Positions 1-4,505 of a stretch of 11,355 nucleotides of DNA are shown in pieces. This DNA is from an uncultured Bacillus sp. Lineage in GTDB: Bacteria > Bacillota > Bacilli > Bacillales > Cytobacillaceae. Location: assembly GCA_937902115.1 (NCBI GenBank), contig CALGSR010000371.1, positions 1 to 11,355 of the forward strand. Direction: 5' to 3'. The translations under genes and the position numbers were made by a program. A model generated the notes under the pieces. That model worked only from the letters and a program-made list of their open reading frames with translations, did no database searches and had not been told where the DNA came from. The number at the start of each line of letters is the position of its first letter. The stretch's first letter is position 1.

Positions 1-749
1 CGCCCCAATGTTGAAGCAGCATAACTCCGTCCTGAGCGAAGTGTATCATATGTATCCACTAAGAAGACACAATCTTTATGGCGCCGGGCATACTTATGAA
101 AAGCAGTATACTCATCAATATAGGCTTGAATAAGAGAATGAGCATGCGTTCCTGATACAGGTATGCCAAAAAGCTTTCCCGCTCGCACATTGGATGTTGC
201 ACTAAAACCGCCAATGTAAGCTGCTCGGGTGCCCCAAATAGCGGCATCCATTTCCTGTGCCCTTCTTGAACCGAATTCCATTGCCGTTTCATTGCCAATA
301 ATATATTTTATTCTTGCTGCTTTAGTGGCAATCAGTGTTTGATAATTGATAATATTTAATATAGCTGTCTCAATTAATTGTGCCTCAGCCAATGTCGATT
401 CAATTCTCATTAAGGGCTCATTCCCAAAAACAATCTCCCCTTCTGCCATCGAGCGAACGTTACCTGTAAAACGAATGTTACTTAAATAGTCAACAAAATC
501 ATCCTGATAACCTAATTCATTCTTTAAATAAGCGATATCATCTTCAGAAAACCTGAGATTTTTTAAAAATTGAATGACTCTTTCCAAACCAGCAAAAACA
601 GCAAACCCATTTCCAAACGGCATCTTCCGAAAATACACCTCAAATACCGCTTTGCGGTTATGAACCCCATCTTCCCAATAAGTCTCCATCATATTGATCT
701 GATATAAATCTGTATGAAGCGCCAAACTATCGTCCAAATAGCTAGTCAT
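1..749 (-). CDS. pncB: nicotinate phosphoribosyltransferase, 5' part (runs off left edge)
   Basis: The first 249 codons are visible on the minus strand; the rest lies beyond position 1. The enzyme converts nicotinate and PRPP to nicotinate mononucleotide (Preiss-Handler NAD salvage, cytosolic, ATP-stimulated). Seen: an N-terminal LHTDLYQINMMETYWEDG segment (residues 11-28), FAVFAGLERVIQFL (49-62), EFGSRRAQEMDAAIWGTRAA (158-177) and GTHAHS (200-205), followed by the VDTYDTLRSG segment (231-240). These are typical of the family; the His in GTHAHS is probably the one phosphorylated by ATP in family members (from memory). The ATG at 749 is preceded by GAGGAGG, an excellent ribosome binding site. 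Full-length relatives have roughly 480-490 residues, so about half is missing. It is divergent from the next gene and has its own likely promoter at 837-864. Confidence 0.93.
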   Translation of the reverse strand, partial: MTSYLDDSLALHTDLYQINMMETYWEDGVHNRKAVFEVYFRKMPFGNGFAVFAGLERVIQFLKNLRFSEDDIAYLKNELGYQDDFVDYLSNIRFTGNVRSMAEGEIVFGNEPLMRIESTLAEAQLIETAILNIINYQTLIATKAARIKYIIGNETAMEFGSRRAQEMDAAIWGTRAAYIGGFSATSNVRAGKLFGIPVSGTHAHSLIQAYIDEYTAFHKYARRHKDCVFLVDTYDTLRSGRSYAASTLG

Positions 750-836
750 TATTAACCTCCTCGCCATAAAATCAGCAATAAATTGTTATGTATAAAGTTA
801 CTTTCTATCATCCATCAATGGAATTTGGATATTTCT

Positions 837-864
837 ATTATAGCTTTATTTTACCTCTTGTCTA
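837..864 (-). promoter_or_regulatory. probable sigma-A promoter of pncB
   Basis: Read on the minus strand: TAGACA (864-859), a 16-base spacer, then TATAAT (842-837), about 90 bases upstream of the pncB start. The -10 box is a perfect match and the -35 box matches at 5 of 6 positions. A small inverted repeat, TCCAT-CA-ATGGA (plus strand 811-822), lies just downstream of the predicted start of transcription and could be an operator, but its arms are only 5 bases. Confidence 0.5.
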
Positions 865-932
865 ATCCACAAAACTGTATTATCAAGCACCCTTCCTCCA
901 TAAATTTTATATGAAGAGCCACAATGATATTA

Positions 933-961
933 TTGCTTATTCTTTCCATTTCCTATATACT
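933..961 (+). promoter_or_regulatory. probable promoter of the mifM-like/yidC2 unit
   Basis: TTGCTT (933-938), a 17-base spacer and TATACT (956-961). The -10 box matches at 5 of 6 positions, the -35 box at the three key TTG positions, and the spacing is ideal. It would give a leader of about 70 nt before the GTG start at 1037. The rest of 750-1036 holds the divergent pncB promoter, AT-rich sequence and small self-complementary stretches at about 1001-1015; no gene is seen there. Confidence 0.5.
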
Positions 962-1036
962 TTCATCAATAATTATATGAAATATTACAATACAGAAGGC
1001 ATGCAAAGCCTGCATCAAGTTATGAGGTGAAAATGA

Positions 1037-1321
1037 GTGTTTGAATTTCTACTGGATGCTGCAAATATTCAGCCGGATTATACGCTATATATCATGTTAA
1101 TGCTCGGTCTTACCGTTCAATTCATCCTGAAATGGAGGCTAGAATTTTTATTTATTAACACCATTCAACCATCTTCAGAATGTCATATCCAGGCGAAAAA
1201 CCTATCCATTCAAATGAAAAAGATGTTGAACAGTTGCCCTCATATTATTTGGATTATTCGCTATACCCGTAGAAAGGAAAGTCCTGGGGAAGATCCGGAC
1301 CATTATTTCCTCTTTCAATAA
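1037..1321 (+). CDS. mifM: MifM-like regulatory nascent chain (arrest peptide candidate) upstream of yidC2
   Basis: A 94-residue protein starting at GTG 1037, with GAGGTGA six bases upstream; the next in-frame Met is residue 20, inside the membrane segment. Seen: one hydrophobic segment at residues 15-31 (YTLYIMLMLGLTVQFIL) followed by KWR; a polar middle; and a C-terminal stretch IIWIIRYTRRKE (70-81), then SPGEDPDHY (82-90). This fits B. subtilis MifM (YqzJ, about 95 aa), which has an N-terminal membrane segment and a C-terminal arrest motif with Trp-Ile-Arg, a Ser-Pro and a run of acidic residues, encoded directly upstream of yidC2 (yqjG). Known there: the ribosome stalls on MifM unless SpoIIIJ (YidC1) inserts the chain into the membrane; stalling opens a hairpin and exposes the yidC2 ribosome binding site. 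Inference: same role here. The motif comparison is from memory and not an alignment. An ATG at 1033 would give only a three-residue peptide. Confidence 0.72.
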   Translation: MFEFLLDAANIQPDYTLYIMLMLGLTVQFILKWRLEFLFINTIQPSSECHIQAKNLSIQMKKMLNSCPHIIWIIRYTRRKESPGEDPDHYFLFQ

Positions 1322-1359
1322 CATAATAAAATGAAAACAGTTTATTTGGAGGAAATAAT
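1302..1359 (+). promoter_or_regulatory. stem-loop sequestering the yidC2 Shine-Dalgarno
   Basis: ATTATTTCCTC (1302-1312) is the exact reverse complement of GAGGAAATAAT (1349-1359), the ribosome binding site of yidC2; a U-G pair (1313/1348) adds to it. A second short stem inside the loop pairs AATAAA (1325-1330) with TTTATT (1341-1346). The 5' arm covers codons 89-92 of the upstream ORF, right after its acidic GEDPD motif, and the ORF stops at 1319-1321 within the loop. A ribosome paused near codons 85-88 would cover the 5' arm and free the SD, while a terminating ribosome would soon leave and let the stem re-form. This is the arrangement known for mifM-yidC2 of B. subtilis. Confidence 0.75.
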
Positions 1360-1362
1360 AGA

Positions 1363-2151
1363 ATGAAAAGAATAAAGTACATTTTCCTAACTGCTTTACT
1401 TACATTTGTACCACTATTTTTATCGGCTTGTTCCAGTAATGGTGAAAAAGCAGGAGGTTTTTTCACCACGTATTTTGTTGAGCCTTTCACGGGATTGCTC
1501 ATTTGGACATCCCATCTTTTTAATGATAATTACGGTCTCGGCATTATCGTCGTAACTTTGCTTGTCCGTATTATTTTATTGCCACTTATGTTAAATCAAT
1601 ACAAGACTCAAGCAGCAATGAAAGAAAAAATGGATCTGTTAAAACCAGAGTTGGATGAAATGCAAAAGAAAATAAAGGCAACAAAAGATCCAAAAGAACA
1701 GCAAAAACTGCAAGCCGAAATGATGGGTCTCTATTCAAAGCATGGTGTGAATCCACTGAATATGGGATGCCTGCCCTTAATTATTCAAATGCCCGTATTA
1801 ATAGCCTTTTATTACGCGATCCGTGATTCAGAGGAAATTGCCAGCCATTCGTTTCTTTGGTTTAGTCTTGGAGAAACAGATATATGGATCACTGCTCTTG
1901 CTGGGATCGTCTATTATTTTCAATTTAGGGTCTCCATGTTTACGATGCCTGAACAGCAAAAGCAGCAGATGAAATTTATCGGTCTTCTCTCGCCTATTAT
2001 GATCGTTTTCATTTCGTTAACGGCACCGGCTGCACTCCCGCTTTATTGGGTCGTTGGAGGTATTTTCCTTATTTTCCAAACTTATTTAGGGCGCAGATTA
2101 TATCCGCCGCAAAATAAGTTAATTAATGGAGCCGAGCCGGAAAAAAGTTAA
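1363..2151 (+). CDS. yidC2: membrane protein insertase YidC2 (Oxa1/YidC family, lipoprotein type)
   Basis: A 262-residue YidC/Oxa1 insertase, which inserts and folds membrane proteins with or without SecYEG. Seen: a lipoprotein signal with lipobox LSAC, lipidated Cys probably residue 23; a first transmembrane region about 40-78 including the groove Arg in LLVRIILLP (Arg69, matching the conserved Arg of Gram-positive YidC); a charged cytoplasmic helical hairpin about 82-125; then NPLNMGCLPLIIQMPVLIAF (130-149), a further segment at 173-193, and two closely spaced segments at 203-240 ending in GRRLYP. Length is normal for a Gram-positive YidC. The SD TTGGAGG lies 7-8 bases before ATG 1363 and is buried in the stem-loop described above. 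The gene is preceded by a MifM-like ORF and not by rnpA or followed by jag, which marks it as the YqjG/YidC2 paralogue and not SpoIIIJ. Expression is expected to rise when the main insertase is limiting. Confidence 0.92.
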   Translation: MKRIKYIFLTALLTFVPLFLSACSSNGEKAGGFFTTYFVEPFTGLLIWTSHLFNDNYGLGIIVVTLLVRIILLPLMLNQYKTQAAMKEKMDLLKPELDEMQKKIKATKDPKEQQKLQAEMMGLYSKHGVNPLNMGCLPLIIQMPVLIAFYYAIRDSEEIASHSFLWFSLGETDIWITALAGIVYYFQFRVSMFTMPEQQKQQMKFIGLLSPIMIVFISLTAPAALPLYWVVGGIFLIFQTYLGRRLYPPQNKLINGAEPEKS

Positions 2152-2154
2152 TTT

Positions 2155-2186
2155 AAAAGCTGCCGCAAAGTTGCTGGCAGCTTTTT
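2155..2186 (+). terminator. intrinsic terminator after yidC2
   Basis: AAAAGCTGCC (2155-2164) pairs perfectly with GGCAGCTTTT (2176-2185), leaving an 11-base loop and ending in a T run (2182-2186). It begins 4 bases after the yidC2 stop codon. The following 150 bases up to yhcN are AT-rich, and no convincing promoter was identified in them. Confidence 0.88.
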
Positions 2187-2335
2187 AATCGTACAATAGT
2201 TAACATAACTATATTATGGGAAATTTATTTATCAATGAATCCCCTAAGATGTCTAATAACACCAATCCTATTAAGGCATATTCAGCACTCACTTAGTTAA
2301 ACTAACATCGTACCAATTAATAAGGAGGACTAAAT

Positions 2336-3004
2336 ATGAATTGGAAAACGTATACTGCCTTGCCTATCCTATCTGCACTTTTACTAGCTGGCTGTGGCTT
2401 GGGCAATGATGAAGCAAATGATACCGCTTTAAGAAATAACAAAGGAACAAATAACGCGCAACAGGTCCGATACTCCCCTGGAAATGATACAGGAAGTTTT
2501 ATTTCTAATGATAATTTAAATTATCGTACTAACGTTGGAATGCGCGATGAGAATACCCGCCGAGGAAACCAGACAGATGGTAATCGTAATATAACAAACG
2601 TTAATAATTTAGATGATAACCACAATCGAACAAATATAACTACCAATAGAACTAACCAAAATAATGAGAGCCGTATTACAGTAGCAGATCGTGCAGCAGA
2701 TAAAATTGCAGCTATGAGAGAAGTGGACCAAGCTAACGTATTTGTAACAGAGAATAATGCCTATGTAGCTGCACAATTAGAAAATAATACAAATAATAAT
2801 GATACAAAAGAAATCGAAAAAAGAATTTCTGATATTGTTAAATCCACTGATAAGGATATCGCTCAGGTTTATGTATCTGTTAACCCTGATTTTTATAATC
2901 GAACAACTTCTTATGCCAATGATATTCGCAATGGAAGACCCATCGCCGGATTTGCTGAGGAGTTCAGCACCCTAATACAACGCGTATTTCCTACGAATAG
3001 ATAA
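2336..3004 (+). CDS. yhcN: YhcN/YlaJ-family sporulation lipoprotein
   Basis: A 222-residue secreted lipoprotein. Seen: signal peptide residues 1-19 with lipobox LLAGC (Cys20); a low-complexity stretch about 24-113 dominated by Asn, Thr, Arg and Asp; and a compact C-terminal domain about 114-222 containing RITVADRAADKIAAM, VFVTENNAYVAAQL, a KRISDIVKS helix and AQVYVSVNPDFYNR. This C-terminal pattern is that of the YhcN/YlaJ spore lipoprotein family, whose B. subtilis members are made in the forespore and are found in the spore membrane or cortex region; YlaJ has been tied to germination. AAGGAGG (2322-2328) gives a strong ribosome binding site 7 bases from ATG 2336. It is monocistronic, flanked by terminators. 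A forespore sigma-F/G promoter would be expected, but no clear match was found. The symbol is a family assignment; YlaJ is equally possible. Confidence 0.85.
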   Translation: MNWKTYTALPILSALLLAGCGLGNDEANDTALRNNKGTNNAQQVRYSPGNDTGSFISNDNLNYRTNVGMRDENTRRGNQTDGNRNITNVNNLDDNHNRTNITTNRTNQNNESRITVADRAADKIAAMREVDQANVFVTENNAYVAAQLENNTNNNDTKEIEKRISDIVKSTDKDIAQVYVSVNPDFYNRTTSYANDIRNGRPIAGFAEEFSTLIQRVFPTNR

Positions 3005-3018
3005 ATAAATGAAAGCAA

Positions 3019-3063
3019 AGTGCCTCTCCGATTGTTTATCAGCATCGGAGAGGCACTCTTTTT
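3019..3063 (+). terminator. intrinsic terminator after yhcN, possibly bidirectional
   Basis: A 14-bp perfect stem: AGTGCCTCTCCGAT (3019-3032) with ATCGGAGAGGCACT (3044-3057), loop of 11 bases, then CTTTTT. It lies between two converging genes; on the minus strand the stem is followed by TTGCTTTCATTT, so it may also end transcription of the 66-aa gene that stops at 3065. Confidence 0.92.
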
Positions 3064-3064
3064 A

Positions 3065-3265
3065 TCATTCAGTGAAATATTCTTTATAAAAACCGCCCAC
3101 TTTACCAGAGTTGTCAACAATAAAATAAAACTCTTCTGTTTCATTTTTCACATCGTACAATTTTTCCGGCGTTAGTACATGATTGACAATATATTTCTTC
3201 GCCTTCGTATGTACACATTTAATTTGTTTAATTGTTTTTCTTTCATGCCACTCTAAATGGATCAT
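3065..3265 (-). CDS. conserved small hypothetical protein, 66 aa (possible DUF6501 family)
   Basis: A 66-residue soluble protein with no signal peptide or membrane segment, starting MIHLEWHERKTIKQIKCVHT and ending VDNSGKVGGFYKEYF-TE. The sequence alternates short charged and beta-prone stretches (EEFYFIVDNSGKVGGFY at 50-66). I recall small Bacillaceae proteins with this pattern (a domain of unknown function, perhaps DUF6501) but no function. The start chosen is ATG 3265 because GAAGGGGG lies 7 bases upstream of it. A longer reading from ATG 3298 adds 11 residues but has no ribosome binding site, and the likely promoter places the transcript start near 3293, downstream of that ATG. It converges with yhcN and is divergent from the Sda-like gene. 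Confidence 0.75.
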   Translation of the reverse strand: MIHLEWHERKTIKQIKCVHTKAKKYIVNHVLTPEKLYDVKNETEEFYFIVDNSGKVGGFYKEYFTE

Positions 3266-3299
3266 TTTATTACCCCCTTCACTAATTTTTACACTCATT

Positions 3300-3329
3300 A
3301 GTATATATAATGACCACTGTCAAGAGCAA
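3300..3329 (-). promoter_or_regulatory. possible promoter of the 66-aa gene
   Basis: Minus strand TTGCTC (3329-3324), an 18-base spacer and TATACT (3305-3300). An overlapping perfect TTGACA (3323-3318) is too close to TATACT (12 bases) to pair with it. The predicted transcript start near 3293 leaves a leader of about 28 nt that contains the GAAGGGGG ribosome binding site. Confidence 0.4.
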
Positions 3330-3350
3330 CTGCAAATTCCCTCTATAAAA

Positions 3351-3380
3351 TTGACAATTTTAAATAAATTTAAAAATTAT
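3351..3380 (+). promoter_or_regulatory. possible promoter of the Sda-like gene
   Basis: A perfect TTGACA (3351-3356), an 18-base spacer and AATTAT (3375-3380, 4 of 6 matches). It is divergent from the promoter at 3300-3329. The leader to ATG 3450 is about 65 nt and very AT-rich. Confidence 0.35.
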
Positions 3381-3449
3381 CTTCACAAATATTAATAAAA
3401 CCCTTACAATTAAATTTATATTCTATCCTTTTCCTTGGAGGTATGCAGT

Positions 3450-3587
3450 ATGAAGATAATGAGTAATGAACAATTAGTTGTCTCGTATCGTGATGCATTA
3501 AAGTCAAGTTCTGGTGTTGATAAGGAATGGATTCGACTGCTGCAAGGTGAAATGAAAAAAAGAGGATTAAAACCAATTAAAAATTAA
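3450..3587 (+). CDS. sda: Sda-like small protein, 45 aa (probable histidine kinase checkpoint inhibitor)
   Basis: A 45-residue ORF from ATG 3450 with TTGGAGG 8 bases upstream, a TAA stop at 3585-3587 and a strong terminator two bases later; this signal set argues for a real gene. The protein reads MSNEQLVVSYRDAL (4-17), a short SSSGV turn, then DKEWIRLLQGEMKKRGL (24-40). This has the helix-turn-helix hairpin layout of Sda (about 46 aa in B. subtilis), whose pattern is LSDELLIESY near the N-terminus and FIELIENEIKRRSL in the second helix. Sda binds the sporulation kinase KinA and blocks phosphorelay flow when replication is impaired. The turn here is about two residues longer. The EW-I-LL stretch also recalls SinI-type anti-repressors, but SinI lacks the N-terminal helix pattern and continues further. 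No clear DnaA box was found upstream, unlike B. subtilis sda, so it could be a paralogue with different control. Confidence 0.6.
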   Translation: MKIMSNEQLVVSYRDALKSSSGVDKEWIRLLQGEMKKRGLKPIKN

Positions 3588-3588
3588 C

Positions 3589-3628
3589 AAAGAGGAGCAG
3601 AGGTGACCACCTCAATTGCTCCTCTTTT
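3589..3628 (+). terminator. strong intrinsic terminator, probably bidirectional
   Basis: AAAGAGGAGCA (3589-3599) pairs perfectly with TGCTCCTCTTT (3617-3627). Inside, GAGGT (3600-3604) pairs with ACCTC (3609-3613) around a GACC loop, with a three-base bulge. It ends in TTTT and A/T-rich sequence on the plus strand. On the minus strand the stem is followed by TTTGTTAATTTTT, so it can also serve the converging 74-aa gene. Confidence 0.85.
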
Positions 3629-3671
3629 AAATTTACATCATTAAAATAAATTTCATGAAATTTTGTTTGGC

Positions 3672-3896
3672 TCACAAAATATCATTATATTGAATATATG
3701 GTTGTGTTTTCCCTTCCAATACAACACTTTCACAATAAATATTAGGATCGAACGGATGATCAATATGACCGTTGATTGACCACTGATGAAAAACTCCTTT
3801 ACTTACAAGAACTTCAATTACACCTGCTTTTGACTGGGAAAAATTTTCTTCAGCGTTGATGTAACGATGGTGACTGTGACGGCAGCGTTCCTGCAT
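3672..3896 (-). CDS. hypothetical small protein, 74 aa
   Basis: Not recognised. The 74-residue protein starts MQERCRHSHHRYINAEENF and ends KTQPYIQYNDIL. It has no signal peptide or membrane segment. The N-terminus is basic and His-rich (CRHSHHR, residues 5-11). The middle, AGVIEVLVSKGVFHQWSING (24-43), looks like beta strands, followed by an acidic/His-containing HIDHPFDP (44-51). The start at ATG 3896 is chosen because AAGGAGG lies about 9 bases upstream; an upstream in-frame ATG at 3986 lacks a comparable site and would put the promoter region inside the gene. The strong ribosome binding site, own promoter-like region and shared terminator make expression likely. The CRH/HH cluster could bind metal, but this is only a guess. 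Confidence 0.6.
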   Translation of the reverse strand: MQERCRHSHHRYINAEENFSQSKAGVIEVLVSKGVFHQWSINGHIDHPFDPNIYCESVVLEGKTQPYIQYNDIL

Positions 3897-3929
3897 ATAT
3901 CGATTCCTCCTTGAGTTTTCTATAAATAA

Positions 3930-3958
3930 ATTATAAAATAAATGTTCTGAACATACGA
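3930..3958 (-). promoter_or_regulatory. possible promoter with palindromic operator for the 74-aa gene
   Basis: Minus strand TATAAT (3935-3930) is a perfect -10 box 35 bases upstream of the 74-aa start; the -35 position at 17-base spacing (3958-3953, TCGTAT) is poor. A perfect 13-base palindrome ATGTTC-T-GAACAT (3942-3954) fills the space between them. A weak -35 with a palindrome in the spacer would suit a regulated promoter. The regulator is unknown; the half-site order GTTC..GAAC is opposite to Bacillus LexA boxes. Confidence 0.4.
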
Positions 3959-4072
3959 TGGAAATACTTTGAATTAATTTCAACAATTTCTTCCTTTTTC
4001 AAGTCTAAATCTTACGAAACTGTCTAACCCCTCAATAAGAAACAAAAAATATAACATTTTTATAAAAAGTAA

Positions 4073-4101
4073 TTGAAACTTCTACTTTAATGTAGTAAAG
4101 T
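4073..4101 (+). promoter_or_regulatory. promoter of the metI-metC-yitJ-metH operon
   Basis: TTGAAA (4073-4078), a 17-base spacer and TAAAGT (4096-4101; 4 of 6). It is placed so that transcription would start about 13 bases before the S-box aptamer. The 5' half of the gap, 3987-4072, is AT-rich with nothing else recognised. Confidence 0.6.
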
Positions 4102-4120
4102 TTAGAAAATAATCATTCAT

Positions 4121-4235
4121 TTCTTATCCAGAGAGGTTGAGGGTATGGCCCTGCGACACCTCAGCAACCATCAATGTATTAATTCATTGAAAAGGTGCTA
4201 ATTCCATCAAGTGAAATTAACTTGAAAGATAAGAA
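4121..4235 (+). ncRNA. SAM-I (S-box) riboswitch aptamer
   Basis: P1 pairs TTCTTATC (4121-4128) with GATAAGAA (4228-4235). The conserved core follows: CAGAGAGGTTGAGGG, ATGGCCC, then ACCTCAGCAACC (kink-turn and SAM pocket region), a P3 hairpin CAATG...CATTG, the AAGGTGCTAATTCC segment and a P4 hairpin TCAAGT...ACTTGA. These are hallmark S-box elements. Expression platform: AGAAGAAGA (4232-4240) can pair with TCTTCTTCT (4264-4272) as an antiterminator that excludes both P1 and the terminator. With SAM bound, P1 holds the first strand and the terminator forms, so the methionine operon is off when SAM is plentiful. Confidence 0.96.
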
Positions 4236-4259
4236 GAAGAACTGCTCACTGCTAACCGT

Positions 4260-4292
4260 AAGGTCTTCTTCTATTGAGAAGACTTTTTTTTT
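4260..4292 (+). terminator. SAM-controlled intrinsic terminator of the S-box
   Basis: AAGGTCTTCT (4260-4269) pairs with AGAAGACTTT (4277-4286; one G-U pair), with a 7-base loop and a run of nine T (4284-4292). Its 5' arm overlaps the antiterminator strand 4264-4272, which gives the mutually exclusive switch. Confidence 0.92.
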
Positions 4293-4407
4293 ATGTGGAA
4301 AATTGATTATATTTAGTTTTATAAAACAATAATGAAAATGACCATATATAATCGTATATCCAAAGCTATCTAAATCATTTATTCATAAAATTGTTGTAGA
4401 ATAATCC

Positions 4408-4485
4408 TTTTCCTAGTACACTAATAGGAAAAATAAGCATAGCTTTACTTTAGGCTATGGATTAGCTCTTTAAAGCCTATTTTCC
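4408..4485 (+). promoter_or_regulatory. structured leader between S-box terminator and metI
   Basis: Between the terminator and metI lie about 210 bases with no gene. Their 3' part can fold in competing ways. Hairpin A: TTTTCCTA (4408-4415) with TAGGAAAA (4425-4432). Long-range B: GGAAAAATA (4427-4435) with TATTTTCC (4478-4485, one bulged A), which ends just before the metI SD AAAAAGGAG. Inside B: CATAGC (4438-4443) with GCTATG (4454-4459), or alternatively TAGGCT (4451-4456) with AGCCTA (4474-4479). A and B cannot coexist. The SD itself is not paired in either form, so any effect would be on RNA processing, stability or ribosome access. Bases 4293-4407 are plain AT-rich sequence. Confidence 0.4.
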
Positions 4486-4505
4486 AAAAAGGAGTGTTCA
4501 TCATT

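Noticed and set aside
1..30. Frameshift at the left end of pncB, since the residues after VDTYDTLRSG (RSYAAS) differ from the usual SGVP-type continuation
   Set aside because: The frame stays open to the edge, and only about nine residues are available, too few to tell divergence from a frameshift.
1254..1502. Minus-strand ORF of 82 codons overlapping the mifM-like and yidC2 genes
   Set aside because: It lies opposite two well-supported genes and has no ribosome binding site; a shadow reading.
3372..3390. DnaA box upstream of the Sda-like gene (TTATCTTCA)
   Set aside because: It differs from TTATNCACA at core positions and stands alone; B. subtilis sda has a cluster of good boxes.
3942..3954. 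LexA/SOS box
   Set aside because: The half sites are in the order GTTC..GAAC with a 1-base centre; the Bacillus LexA box is GAAC-N4-GTTC.
4494..4505. GTG start for metI adding four residues
   Set aside because: The GTG overlaps the GGAG ribosome binding site that serves ATG 4506.
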